Positions 1 through 8,484 of a stretch of DNA of 18,913 bases are shown in pieces. The translations under genes and the position numbers were made by a program. Source of the DNA: Bacteroidetes bacterium UBA4416 (GTDB lineage Bacteria > Bacteroidota > Bacteroidia > B-17B0 > Aurantibacillaceae); assembly GCA_002390745.1 (NCBI GenBank), contig DGQK01000058.1, positions 29,872-48,784 on the forward strand, given 5' to 3'. Positions within the stretch are counted from its first letter, which is position 1. Every line of letters starts with the position of its first letter. The notes under the pieces are model-generated. The model ran no database searches, was not told where the DNA came from, and worked only from the letters and a program-made list of their open reading frames with translations.

Positions 1-33
1 TTTGCGTCCAAAGTGAGAACATACCCTATTAAT

Positions 34-663
34 TTATACTTTCCTTACTATTCCATTATACACCAGGTAATAGTTGTCTTTCTCATTCCGGTCGAGAATA
101 TATAAGCCGGTAAGCTTGCCAAAAGCCGGCAATACAGCCTGTTTCGGAGAGATATGAAAACATGGCAGAGAAAGATGCTGCTTCCCTTTTCCGCTCAGAG
201 TAATTCCCGGATGCACGTGGCCGCTGAATACAAATTTATCTGCGTGCTCCATCGGCTCATGCGAGTACAGGAACATCCCATCCTCCCAGGTATCCATCAC
301 CGAAAAGTTAGGCAGCTCGTAACGGTCCTTTTTCAGAATATCATGATTTCCTTTGACAAGGATAAACTGAATGCCCGGAAAAGATTCCAGAAAGGATTCA
401 AACAAATGCCATTCCCGGTTATAGCTGCTGTGAAACAGGTCGCCCAACAGGATCACTTCCTTTGGCTGATGGGATTTCATCAACAGGTCCAGGCGCCGCA
501 TATCCTCCAACACGCTATCGGCAGGAATGCTGATCCCGGCTTTGCGGAAATGGCTCGCTTTGCCCAGGTGTATATCGGCAATGATGAGTTGCTCCGTATC
601 GGGCCTCCACAGTGCTTTTTCAGCCAACAAGGTAAAATCGGTTTCCCGGATCCTGATCTGCAT
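34..663 (-). CDS. pdeM: Ligase-associated DNA damage response phosphoesterase/endonuclease PdeM
   Basis: A 209-residue calcineurin-like metallophosphoesterase, the last gene of a four-gene DNA repair cluster. The metal-binding motifs are all visible in order: DIHLG (Asp30, His32), GDLFH (residues 74-78), KGNHD (104-108, with Asn106 and His107), SHEP (134-137) and SGHVHPG (147-153). Members of this family are manganese-dependent phosphodiesterases or nucleases encoded beside an Lhr-type helicase, an ATP-dependent ligase and an MBL exonuclease; the exact substrate is inferred from the family. There is no signal peptide, so it should act in the cytoplasm. Its ATG directly abuts the TAA of the upstream helicase gene (no spacing), which implies co-translation. 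The length is normal for the family and the set of motifs looks complete, so it should be active. Confidence 0.93.
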   Translation of the reverse strand: MQIRIRETDFTLLAEKALWRPDTEQLIIADIHLGKASHFRKAGISIPADSVLEDMRRLDLLMKSHQPKEVILLGDLFHSSYNREWHLFESFLESFPGIQFILVKGNHDILKKDRYELPNFSVMDTWEDGMFLYSHEPMEHADKFVFSGHVHPGITLSGKGKQHLSLPCFHISPKQAVLPAFGKLTGLYILDRNEKDNYYLVYNGIVRKV

Positions 664-3084
664 TTATTTTTTTTCGATCTGCTTGAGTAATTTTTCCACG
701 CGCACTTCAATGGGCTCGTTGCTGTATACCTCCCGGAAACGCGCCACCATGATGGCAAAACAAAAAGGCGTGGGTTTTGTTGGGTAGGTCACTACAATCT
801 TTTGGGTATTGATGCGTCGGAAAGCAGCCTGCTGCCTTGAAATTTCCAGTTCAAAATTAATGACTTCGTCATAAGCCTGCAAGAGTAATAAATTCTGCTC
901 TTCATTGTCTTCAAATACTTTGAAGAACAACTGCGAAGAAGCCTGCAAATGCCGGGTCTTTTTTTCCTGGCCGGGATAGCCTGTAAATACAAGGCCTGCA
1001 ATCGAAGCAATGTCGCGAAAGCGTCGCTGTGCCATCTGGCTCGAATTGATGCTGCGGATGGCATCTTCATACACAAACTCATCCGAGAACAGGTTATTGT
1101 CAATCAGCTCTTCCACCTGAATATCCTGATCACTCAGCAATTCGAAGCCATAATCATTCATGGAAATGGAAAAGGTAACCGGCGTGAGCAGGCCGATCCG
1201 GTAAGACAGCAGCGTAGCCATGCCTTCGTGCACCAGTCTTCCATCGAAGGGATACATAAAAATATGATACCCCTCGCGCGTTTTTAGTTTTTCGATCAGG
1301 AGCTCGTCATTTCCCGGCAGGTGCGAAACTTCCTGCTGTAACTCAAACAAAGGCTTCAGCTTTTTTAACTCCTCATCGAGCTTCCCGCCTTCCTTATAAT
1401 GCGTCAAGGCCTTTCGAATACTGGAAGAGAGCTGGGAAGACAGGGGCATCTTGCCACCGAGCCAGGAAGGAATGATACCGTTCTTTTCTTTGGATGCCCG
1501 TACAATTGCCGTCATGTCTTTTACACTGTGCAGCTCCAGGTTCCTGCCTGCAAACCAAAACACGTTGCCGGGTTTGAGCCTCGAGATAAAGGCTTCCTCG
1601 ATCGTCCCCAGGTTTTTTCCACCCAGCACTTTTACATTCATCATACTGGTGCCAACGATGGTACCGATGTTCATGCGGTGGCGCGCAGCAATAGCCTTGC
1701 TGGTAACTCTGTACAGGCCATCTTCCAAAACCACTTTATGAAATTCATCATAGGCACCTAATGATTGCCCGCCGCGCGTGATAAAATCCAGGCACCACTG
1801 CCATTCTTCGGGTGTCACGGACTGAAAGGCATGCGTGGTTTTGATTTCACGGTACAGGCTTTCGGATTGGAAGCCTTCTGATACGCCAAGCGTCACCATG
1901 AACTGGATCAGCACATCGAAGGAGCGCACATAAGGGATACGGCTTTCAATGAGCTGATGCCTGACGGCGTCTTTGAGCGCGCTGCCTTCCACAATCTCCA
2001 GTGAATTGGTAGGCACAAAATAGATCCTGCTTTTTTCTCCAGGGCTATGGCCGCTTCGGCCAGCACGCTGGATAAAGCGCGCCACGCCTTTGGCAGAACC
2101 CACCTGGATGATGGTATCCACCGGACGAAAATCGACGCCCAGATCGAGGCTCGACGTACATACTACGATTTTAAGGCTGCCGCTATGCAGCTGTTCTTCT
2201 ACCCATTTCCGCGTTTGAAAATCGATGGAGCTGTGATGTAACGCAATTCTCCCTGCCAGGTCCGGCACCTGCTCCAGAAGCTGCTGGTACCAGGTTTCCG
2301 CCTGCGAGCGCATATTCGTAAACAGCAGAGTGGATTTACTTTCTTCGATGATAGGGACGAGCTTTGGAAGAAGCTTCAAGCCCAGATGGCCGCCCCAGGG
2401 AAATTTTTCGATCTCGTCGGGAAGAACCGTGTTGATCGTTATTTTCTTTTCAAGATTCGCCTTGATGATCTCTGTGTGCCCGGAGACGGGTCCAAGCAAA
2501 ATGTCCTTGGCCTGCTCCATGTTGCCGATGGTGGCTGAGATTCCCCAGACCCTGAGGTTGGGATTGATCGCTTTCAGGTGTGCCAGCGCAAGCTCGATCT
2601 GCACGCCACGCTTACTTCCCAATAATTCGTGCCACTCGTCGATGATCACAAATGCGAGGTTACTGAATTGCTCTCTGTAGCCTTTGGCCGCAAGCATCAG
2701 GTGCATGCTTTCCGGGGTGGTAATAAGTGCCTGGTGCTTGTCTTTTTTCTGGCGTGTGCGGTCTTTCATCGAAGAGTCGCCGGTGCGCAGCTCGATGCTG
2801 TAAGGCAAGCCTAAATCGTGGCTGACGCGGTTGGTGGCCAAAAAAATTTCTTTGGAAAGCGCACGCAATGGCGAAATGTAAAGACAGTGGAGCTTATTGG
2901 CCTTAGGTTTCGGGTGATCGTAAAAATGCTGAATAACGCCGAACCAGATGGCGAAGGTTTTGCCAAAACCGGTGGGCGCATTCAGCAGGCCGCTTTTCCC
3001 GGCCTTGATGGCTGCCCAGGTTTCTTTCTGGAACTTATGCGGTTTCCAGCCTTTTTGTTTAAACCAGGTCTGTGCTAAGTTCAT
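664..3084 (-). CDS. Ligase-associated DNA damage response DEXH-box helicase (Lhr-Core type)
   Basis: An 806-residue superfamily 2 helicase. Counting from the chosen start, motif I is APTGFGKT (36-43, Lys42), motif II is DEWH (149-152), motif III is SAT (183-185) and motif VI is QRAGRSGH (339-346). The C-terminal half carries the winged-helix and DEAD-associated region typical of Lhr-Core proteins. Lhr-Core enzymes are 3'-to-5' ATP-dependent translocases that unwind RNA:DNA or DNA duplexes. The frame stays open upstream to an ATG at 3156, but I chose the ATG at 3084, which begins MNLAQTWF. It overlaps the ligase stop as ATGA, gives the usual family length, and avoids 24 unrelated residues lying over the ligase 3' end. 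The gene ends directly against pdeM. It probably supplies unwinding for the ligase and nucleases encoded beside it. Confidence 0.94.
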   Translation of the reverse strand: MNLAQTWFKQKGWKPHKFQKETWAAIKAGKSGLLNAPTGFGKTFAIWFGVIQHFYDHPKPKANKLHCLYISPLRALSKEIFLATNRVSHDLGLPYSIELRTGDSSMKDRTRQKKDKHQALITTPESMHLMLAAKGYREQFSNLAFVIIDEWHELLGSKRGVQIELALAHLKAINPNLRVWGISATIGNMEQAKDILLGPVSGHTEIIKANLEKKITINTVLPDEIEKFPWGGHLGLKLLPKLVPIIEESKSTLLFTNMRSQAETWYQQLLEQVPDLAGRIALHHSSIDFQTRKWVEEQLHSGSLKIVVCTSSLDLGVDFRPVDTIIQVGSAKGVARFIQRAGRSGHSPGEKSRIYFVPTNSLEIVEGSALKDAVRHQLIESRIPYVRSFDVLIQFMVTLGVSEGFQSESLYREIKTTHAFQSVTPEEWQWCLDFITRGGQSLGAYDEFHKVVLEDGLYRVTSKAIAARHRMNIGTIVGTSMMNVKVLGGKNLGTIEEAFISRLKPGNVFWFAGRNLELHSVKDMTAIVRASKEKNGIIPSWLGGKMPLSSQLSSSIRKALTHYKEGGKLDEELKKLKPLFELQQEVSHLPGNDELLIEKLKTREGYHIFMYPFDGRLVHEGMATLLSYRIGLLTPVTFSISMNDYGFELLSDQDIQVEELIDNNLFSDEFVYEDAIRSINSSQMAQRRFRDIASIAGLVFTGYPGQEKKTRHLQASSQLFFKVFEDNEEQNLLLLQAYDEVINFELEISRQQAAFRRINTQKIVVTYPTKPTPFCFAIMVARFREVYSNEPIEVRVEKLLKQIEKK

Positions 3085-4679
3085 TGGGTGGCATGCAAAA
3101 GGTTCAACAAATCCTCTTTGGTATTGGCTTCCGACAATGGCTTGTCTTTTCTCCAACGCGCTATGCGTGGAAACCTCAGCGCAATGCCGCTCTTATGCCT
3201 GGGGGATTCATTGATCCCCTCGAAGGCAATCTCGAAGACCCAATGCGGTGTCACACTGCGCACCGGACCGAATTTTTCGAGGGTATTCTTTTTGATCCAA
3301 GCATCCACTTCAATAATTTCTTTATCGGTAAGCCCGCTATAAGCCTTTGTAAATGGCACAAGCACATCACCATCCCACACCGCAAAGGTGTAATCCGTAA
3401 ACAGGTTGGCGCGCCTGCCATGCCCCGCCTGCGCATAGATCAGCACGGCATCGACGCTATAGGGATCTACTTTCCATTTCCACCATTTGCCGCGCTTCCG
3501 GCCCGTTTCATAATTGCTGTCTTTGCGCTTGAGCATGAGTCCTTCGCAGCCAACAGCTTTGGCCTCGTTCCGCAATTGGTCAAGCTTTTCCCAGGCGTTG
3601 CAGGAAAGCAGCGGAGCCAGTACCAGGGATGAGTTGCAGGCTTTTGAATTTGTTACGACCTCTTCCAACAATCGCCTTCTTTCCTGCAAGGGCAGGTCGC
3701 GCAAATCCTTTCCGTCTTTTTCGAGCAGGTCGTAGCATACCATTTTCAAAGGGACCTCCTGCAGTATTTTTTTGGTAAGCGCTTTTCGTGTTGTCCGCTT
3801 CTGCATCTGGTTAAAGGATCTGATCTTACCGTTCACAATAGGGAGGATCTCGCCGTCGATCACTGTTCCGTCCGGTAGATCGTATTTCAGCTCCTCAAAC
3901 TCCGGAAATTTATCCGTCAGCAATTCTTCCCCCCTGCTCCATACAAACAGCTCTTTGTTTCTTACAATGATCTGCCCGCGAATGCCATCGTACTTCCGTT
4001 CAATCTGCCAATCTTCAATCCTGCCTAAAGCACTCCATTCCACATCGAGCGCATAGGCCAGACAGAAGGGATAAGGCCTCGAGGTGGCATCCAGGAACTC
4101 ATCCTCTTTCAGGAGATCCAACAAAGAAGTATCTGTTGGTTTCCAGTTGCCGATAAAACGGTGCGCGATCACTTTTTCTTCGATCTGGTAAGCTTTGGAT
4201 AAGGCCTTAAATACAAGCAGCTTTGAAACCCCCACACGGAACGCGCCTGTGATGAGCTTATTGAAAACATACAACTCCTGAGGCGCCAGGGTTTTCCAGT
4301 AGCCAAGCACGCGTTCTTTTTTCTCAGCATCAGTCAATGAGGCCATCGCTCCCAGCTCGCGCATCAGTTCATTCAATGATATTTCCGACACCTTGTCCGA
4401 TGTGCTATTGATAAGCAAAGTGATGGTTTCTGCCAGATCACCGACCACGCTGTACGAATCCCCGAAGAGCCATTCCGGAATACCCGCCAGATCTGTAGCC
4501 CAGGCTTTCAGGTCGGAACTCTTCACCGGACGCTTCGGACGGTTTCCCACCAATAAGGCGATGGCCCAAATAGAATCTTCGGGTTTTGTTCTGAGAAAAT
4601 AACGGGTAAGCGCTTCCACTTTCGGAAGGGTTTTGGTGGTAGCGTCCAATTCGTAATACAACTCCGTAAATGCTTTCAT
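3081..4679 (-). CDS. ATP-dependent DNA ligase (ligase-associated repair cluster)
   Basis: A 532-residue ATP-dependent DNA ligase that seals 3'-OH/5'-phosphate nicks through a lysyl-AMP intermediate. The catalytic motif I is KYDGIR (Lys229). Other nucleotidyltransferase motifs follow: SRGEE near 248, DGEI (275-278), EGLMLKR (379-385), KWKVDPY (401-407), and the OB-fold motif VI RFPRIARWRKDK (502-513). The N-terminal 200 residues match the DNA-binding domain of LigB/ligase I-like enzymes. Bacteria use the NAD-dependent LigA for replication, so this is most likely a repair ligase; LigA itself is not in this window. The 3' end overlaps the helicase start by 4 bases (ATGA), a sign of translational coupling. 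A 107-base gap separates it from the exonuclease gene upstream. Motifs and length give no sign of inactivation. Confidence 0.96.
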   Translation of the reverse strand: MKAFTELYYELDATTKTLPKVEALTRYFLRTKPEDSIWAIALLVGNRPKRPVKSSDLKAWATDLAGIPEWLFGDSYSVVGDLAETITLLINSTSDKVSEISLNELMRELGAMASLTDAEKKERVLGYWKTLAPQELYVFNKLITGAFRVGVSKLLVFKALSKAYQIEEKVIAHRFIGNWKPTDTSLLDLLKEDEFLDATSRPYPFCLAYALDVEWSALGRIEDWQIERKYDGIRGQIIVRNKELFVWSRGEELLTDKFPEFEELKYDLPDGTVIDGEILPIVNGKIRSFNQMQKRTTRKALTKKILQEVPLKMVCYDLLEKDGKDLRDLPLQERRRLLEEVVTNSKACNSSLVLAPLLSCNAWEKLDQLRNEAKAVGCEGLMLKRKDSNYETGRKRGKWWKWKVDPYSVDAVLIYAQAGHGRRANLFTDYTFAVWDGDVLVPFTKAYSGLTDKEIIEVDAWIKKNTLEKFGPVRSVTPHWVFEIAFEGINESPRHKSGIALRFPRIARWRKDKPLSEANTKEDLLNLLHATQ

Positions 4680-4735
4680 ATGAAAGAGGTTATTGTTTTT
4701 AAATAGCCATAACTCGTGCCACGTTACGCAGTATG

Positions 4736-4751
4736 GTATTAGTCATAATAC
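4736..4751. repeat. Short inverted repeat in the exonuclease-ligase gap
   Basis: The 107-base gap between the exonuclease stop and the ligase start contains GTATTA-gtca-TAATAC, a perfect 6-base inverted repeat with a 4-base loop. It is AT-rich and has no U-tract, so it is unlikely to be a strong terminator. I see no convincing TAnnTTTG element in the gap, so the ligase may be transcribed from upstream of the exonuclease gene. The role is unknown and the repeat could be chance. Confidence 0.3.
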
Positions 4752-4786
4752 GTTCATTAATACTGTCCTTCAGAATCATGACCATT

Positions 4787-5812
4787 TCATGCCGCTTCGT
4801 CCTCCTCTTCCGTAGTTTCTGTATCGGGCTGCTCCAGAGCTTCGCCTTCGTACAAGGTGTCCACTGTCACGGCATCCAGGCCGAATTGTTCGGTGAGCCA
4901 TTTGGCATATATGGATTTATAGCCATGCGTTACATAAATATGATCGGCTCCTGTAGCGAGCACCGCTTCATTCAACCCTTTCCAGTCGGCATGGTCGCTC
5001 ATCACAAAACCCATATCGGCATTCCGTCTCCGCCTTGCTCCTCTCAGCTGCATCCATCCGCTGCATACCCCCAGCTCATACGGTTCAAACTGCCGGAGCC
5101 AGGACGATCCGATCACGGATGGGGGCGCCACGACAATAAGCGGTTCCTGAAATGTTTTTTTAATTCCTGCGGCATAACGTGTGTACCGCTCGTTGCTCAG
5201 TCCCAGGGCCGTGTTGGTATTGTAGATAGCTCCGTGCAAAATAACAGGGGAAGGCATATCGTGCAGGCTGCTGAGGATACGCTGGGCTTTGCCAAGAGAA
5301 TAGCCGATGAGCACACAGGACTTCCCGGCATTCAGATTTTTGCAACACCAGCTCTTAAGATCAGCGTCCAATGTTGCCGCATCGGGAAAATTGTAAACCG
5401 GCAAGCCGAAAGTGGACTCCGTTACAAAATGATGGCAGGGTACCGGCTCAAATGGCGTGGTGATCCCATCGGGCATCACTTTATAATCGCCGGAAACTAC
5501 CCAGATTTCGCCTTTGTATTCAAGGCGTACCTGTGACGAACCGGTGATGTGCCCTGCCGGGTGCAGGCTGATGCGAACACCGTTCATGATCACAGGCTCG
5601 CTATAACCGAGCGTTTCCAGCTGAATTTCCTGTCCCAGGCGGTATTCCAGAATCCCACGGGAATCGTGGTGGGCGAGGTACGATTTGCTTCCCCGGCGGG
5701 CATGATCGGAATGGGCATGTGTAATGATCGCCTTATCCACAGGCTTCCAGGGATCGATATAAACGCCCGCCTGTGCGCAGTAAATCCCGTCTTTATCGAA
5801 TTGGAGAAACAT
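4787..5812 (-). CDS. Ligase-associated DNA exonuclease, MBL fold (SNM1/Pso2-like)
   Basis: A 341-residue metallo-beta-lactamase-fold nuclease, first gene of the repair cluster. The metal-binding motif HAHSDH is at residues 32-37. HPAGH (84-88) precedes GDYK (Asp109), and SDHADW (272-277) and THGY (near 295) supply late metal or active-site residues. This pattern fits the SNM1/beta-CASP-like 'ligase-associated DNA exonuclease' family, which is expected to trim or open DNA ends before sealing. The last 15 residues are strongly acidic (TEEEDE), perhaps a flexible tail or a contact to partner proteins; this is inference. It has no signal peptide. The 62 bases upstream separate it from the M20 amidohydrolase stop, so the cluster may have its own promoter there, although I find no good TAnnTTTG match. 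Confidence 0.92.
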   Translation of the reverse strand: MFLQFDKDGIYCAQAGVYIDPWKPVDKAIITHAHSDHARRGSKSYLAHHDSRGILEYRLGQEIQLETLGYSEPVIMNGVRISLHPAGHITGSSQVRLEYKGEIWVVSGDYKVMPDGITTPFEPVPCHHFVTESTFGLPVYNFPDAATLDADLKSWCCKNLNAGKSCVLIGYSLGKAQRILSSLHDMPSPVILHGAIYNTNTALGLSNERYTRYAAGIKKTFQEPLIVVAPPSVIGSSWLRQFEPYELGVCSGWMQLRGARRRRNADMGFVMSDHADWKGLNEAVLATGADHIYVTHGYKSIYAKWLTEQFGLDAVTVDTLYEGEALEQPDTETTEEEDEAA

Positions 5813-5874
5813 GTGCGATTGTATGATTGCAATACAGGATAATCCAATTTAATGCCACGCCCCGGAAGGTAGGA

Positions 5875-7092
5875 TTACGATAAATTTCTGATCGCCATCC
5901 AGGCCATGAGTCCCGTCGAGATCTCCAGGGCTTTTTCGTCGATATCGAACGTCGGGGTATGCACCCCGGCAGAGATCCCTTTTTCCTGATTGCCGGTGCC
6001 CAGGCGGTAAAAGCAACTTGGCACCTGCTGGCTTACATAAGCAAAGTCTTCCGCTGTCATTCGCAGTGGCAGGTCTTCTACATGTTCCGCTCCGAGATAG
6101 TCAACCGCGCATTGGCGGCAGAGCTCCGTCACACGTTCGTCATTTACCAAAAAGGGATAGCCATCGATGATATTGATCTCTGCTGTTCCTTTGTAGGCTT
6201 CGCAAATACCATGGATAATTTCCTGAATGCGCTCTTTCACACGCACACGCCACTGCTCATCCATTGTCCGCAAGGTTCCGGCCATGTACACCTGTTCGGG
6301 AATCACATTGGTAGCGCCCTTGCCTTCGATCTTCCCAAATGCGATGACTGTCGGGATCTGGTTATCTGTATTCCGAGAAACACCTTCGGCATCGATCTCA
6401 AAGGGAAACTGTTTCTCAAGCTCGGTGATGATATGGGCGGCAATCACCAATGGGTTGTTGTAATCGCCGGCCATCGCCGCATGACCGCCCTTCCCCTTGA
6501 TGGTAATGTGGAGCTCGTCGGTACTGGCCATGTACATGCCTTTGCGAAAACCGACTTTTCCGGTTTCCATGCTTGGGAACACGTGCTGCGCCAATGCCAG
6601 GCTAACCTCAGGATTTTGCAAAACGCCTTCCTGTATCATGAGAGAGGATCCTCCCGGCAACACTTCTTCGCCGGGCTGGAACATGAGCTTAACGGTGCCT
6701 TCAAACTGATCTTTCAGACGGTGGAGAATAATGGCAGCGCCCAGTACAGAGGCTGTATGAACATCATGCCCGCAGGCATGCATCACCCCCGGGTTCTGCG
6801 ATTTATAGCTCACCTCGTTCTTTTCTTCAATCGGCAGGGCGTCGAGGTCGGCACGCAGCAGGATGGTTTTGGCCGCCGGGTTCTTTCCTTCGATCAGCGC
6901 AACAACGCCTGTTTCGACAATGCCTTTGGTGTATGGTATATGATACTGGTCCAATACAGAGCACACGAAAGCCGAGGTCTGGTATTCTTTAAAAGATAAT
7001 TCGGGATGTTGGTGAAGGTGCCTTCTGATAGATACAATTTCTGCAGCGATTTCCGCAGCTATGGATTTGATATGATGTAATTGTTCCTGCAT
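5875..7092 (-). CDS. M20 family metallopeptidase / amidohydrolase
   Basis: A 405-residue zinc-type amidohydrolase of the M20D (HipO/AbgB/ILL) group, which cleaves N-acyl amino acids or similar amide conjugates. The visible metal and catalytic signatures are RADLDALP (80-87), HACGHD (105-110, with Cys107 as the M20D-type ligand), FQPGEE (138-143), His170 in AQHVFPS, and a late His378 in VHTPTF. The lid domain lies between about 185 and 300. No signal peptide is visible, so it should be cytoplasmic. Its ATG shares one base with the TAA of the DUF4296 lipoprotein gene (TAATG), so translation is probably coupled. The family assignment is firm; the substrate (N-acetyl or N-benzoyl amino acid, N-acetyl-diaminopimelate, or other) cannot be read from the sequence. 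Confidence 0.93.
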   Translation of the reverse strand: MQEQLHHIKSIAAEIAAEIVSIRRHLHQHPELSFKEYQTSAFVCSVLDQYHIPYTKGIVETGVVALIEGKNPAAKTILLRADLDALPIEEKNEVSYKSQNPGVMHACGHDVHTASVLGAAIILHRLKDQFEGTVKLMFQPGEEVLPGGSSLMIQEGVLQNPEVSLALAQHVFPSMETGKVGFRKGMYMASTDELHITIKGKGGHAAMAGDYNNPLVIAAHIITELEKQFPFEIDAEGVSRNTDNQIPTVIAFGKIEGKGATNVIPEQVYMAGTLRTMDEQWRVRVKERIQEIIHGICEAYKGTAEINIIDGYPFLVNDERVTELCRQCAVDYLGAEHVEDLPLRMTAEDFAYVSQQVPSCFYRLGTGNQEKGISAGVHTPTFDIDEKALEISTGLMAWMAIRNLS

Positions 7093-7580
7093 TACCTGAC
7101 CGTGTATGGGATTTTTGAAGAGTAGCCTGCTTTTTTTGTAGAGTTCTCAATAGAATCTGTTTTGGTTTCCGTAAAGTAAAACCGTAAATCCTGCCCGGCG
7201 TACTTATCTGTAGCCGGCGCCATACTGCCAAGGCTTCCCACTGCCAGGATGCGGCTCAGATTTTCGAGCAGCTTGTCATACACTTCTTTTAATTTTTTGG
7301 GATGACGCGAGTACCATACAATGGTCGTATCGAACTGTTGCCTGCTGACCTGCCGGTCCTTGAAGGGATTGAACAGGTAGGCGGAATCGAACCTCACGCC
7401 GGTAACATTTTTGACGTTGATGCCTGCTGCTCCCTCGCCCAGGTAGCAATCCGTGAGCATATCGATGAATACTTCCTCTTTTAGAATATAATCGGGTGCC
7501 GGCTCGTTTTCCTCATCCCTGACGCCGCAGGAAGCACACAGAACAAGACATAACACAATGATGAGCCCTTTAAGTTGCAT
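7092..7580 (-). CDS. DUF4296 domain-containing lipoprotein
   Basis: A 162-residue predicted lipoprotein. The N-terminus has a hydrophobic segment (residues 5-16) ending in a lipobox-like CASC with Cys18 as the lipidated residue. The -3 position is Cys rather than Leu, so the lipobox is not ideal. The body (about 28-120) has the DUF4296 pattern: ILKEEVFIDMLTDCYLGEG, a tyrosine/arginine segment WYSRHPKKLKEVYDKLLENL, then a polar tail. DUF4296 is a Bacteroidota family of unknown function. A TAnnTTTG promoter element lies only 7 bases before the ATG, so the mRNA may be almost leaderless. The 3' end overlaps the M20 gene by one base, so the two are an operon. Nothing in the sequence links the lipoprotein to the peptidase mechanistically. 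Confidence 0.85.
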   Translation of the reverse strand: MQLKGLIIVLCLVLCASCGVRDEENEPAPDYILKEEVFIDMLTDCYLGEGAAGINVKNVTGVRFDSAYLFNPFKDRQVSRQQFDTTIVWYSRHPKKLKEVYDKLLENLSRILAVGSLGSMAPATDKYAGQDLRFYFTETKTDSIENSTKKAGYSSKIPYTVR

Positions 7581-7586
7581 ACTCTA

Positions 7587-7594
7587 CAAAAGTA
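7587..7594 (-). promoter_or_regulatory. -7 promoter element (TACTTTTG) for the DUF4296/M20 operon
   Basis: Read on the minus strand this is TACTTTTG, a perfect match to the Bacteroidota -7 consensus TAnnTTTG. It sits just before the ATG at 7580, so transcription would start at or within a few bases of the start codon. No clear -33 TTG is found at the usual distance. Confidence 0.5.
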
Positions 7595-7599
7595 TGAAA

Positions 7600-8481
7600 C
7601 TACAGCAAATTTTTAAACTCTTCGTGCGATTCAAACAAAATAACATTTTTTGGCAGCGTGATCTCCTCCTGGCTTTCATAGAACAGGCGCCCCGAAACCA
7701 TGATCTTTGCCTTGCCGAAGGCAGCACTCAGTTTAGAGATATACTGCTCCAGCGACACATCTTCCATTGGTGTGGTAAAGATCGTGACCAGGGCATCGGG
7801 ATTAGCATGCCCGGCCAGCTGCTTCAGATCGCAGAGCGGCACTGACTGGCCCAGGTACAGGCACTTATGCCCACGGGCCCTGAGCAGGTATTTGCAATAC
7901 AGCAGACCCATGTCGTGCAGCTCCTTATTGGGAAGGTATAGCAGGAACGTTTGCCCTTTTTCGGAAATTTCTTTCGGAAGCTGGTCAATGGCCACAATGA
8001 TCTTCTGTTTGATGAGCTGGGCCATGAAATGCTCCTGCGCGCAGTTTACAATACCCAGCTGCCACATACTCCCCACATGGCGAATAAAAGGAAAGATGAT
8101 GCGCTCCATCGTGTTCTCGAAACCGAAATTCGCGATGCAGCTGCATACGGTGCTGTCGAATTTCGGTTCATCCATTTCCATCATACACAGCACAAGGCTA
8201 TCTATCTGGTCTGATTCTTTGGAAAACTTATTCAGGATGGCCTGGGCATGCCTCACCAGTTCATCATCCATAAAGGTGGCGATCTTTGAGATCTTGTAGC
8301 CATTGTTGTTGAGCAGGGAAATATTGAGGATGCGCTTGAGGTCGTCGGGTGTATAGCAGCGGATGTTGGTGCAGGAGCGCTCAGGTTTCAGGATCCCATA
8401 ACGCAGCTCCCACATGCGTAGTGTGTGGGCTTTGATCCCGGAAAGGCGTTCAAGGTCTTTTATAGCATACTGCGCAGGCAT
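7600..8481 (-). CDS. MerR-family regulator with CarH/LitR-type cobalamin-binding module
   Basis: A 293-residue regulator with three visible parts. Residues 5-75 are a MerR winged helix (YAIKDLERLSGIKAHTLRMW, then RYGIL and CYTPDDLKRI). Residues about 80-170 form the helical cap of B12 proteins with the W-x9-EH motif: Trp140, Glu150, His151. Residues 178-293 form a Rossmann-like B12 domain with the lower-ligand motif ELHDMG (Glu187, His189, Gly192). In CarH/LitR proteins this architecture binds adenosylcobalamin and represses in the dark; light breaks the Co-C bond and releases DNA. The residue after Trp140 is Gln141, where Thermus CarH has the His that becomes the upper ligand after light. 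This protein may therefore bind B12 but respond differently. No carotenoid, photolyase or B12 genes are in the window. An inverted repeat overlaps its promoter, which suggests autoregulation. Confidence 0.88.
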   Translation of the reverse strand: MPAQYAIKDLERLSGIKAHTLRMWELRYGILKPERSCTNIRCYTPDDLKRILNISLLNNNGYKISKIATFMDDELVRHAQAILNKFSKESDQIDSLVLCMMEMDEPKFDSTVCSCIANFGFENTMERIIFPFIRHVGSMWQLGIVNCAQEHFMAQLIKQKIIVAIDQLPKEISEKGQTFLLYLPNKELHDMGLLYCKYLLRARGHKCLYLGQSVPLCDLKQLAGHANPDALVTIFTTPMEDVSLEQYISKLSAAFGKAKIMVSGRLFYESQEEITLPKNVILFESHEEFKNLL

Positions 8482-8484
8482 GTG

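Noticed and set aside
3085..3156. Upstream ATG extension of the helicase
   Set aside because: It lies over the ligase 3' end and would replace the ATGA coupling. The residues do not fit the helicase N-terminus.
4733..5536. A 267-codon plus-strand frame opposite the exonuclease
   Set aside because: It mirrors a conserved MBL nuclease gene and shows no domain or promoter of its own.
5959..6999. A 346-codon open frame on the plus strand, opposite the M20 gene
   Set aside because: It is the antisense shadow of a gene with complete M20 motifs. Its protein has no recognisable domain and an unusual mix of Cys, His and Arg.
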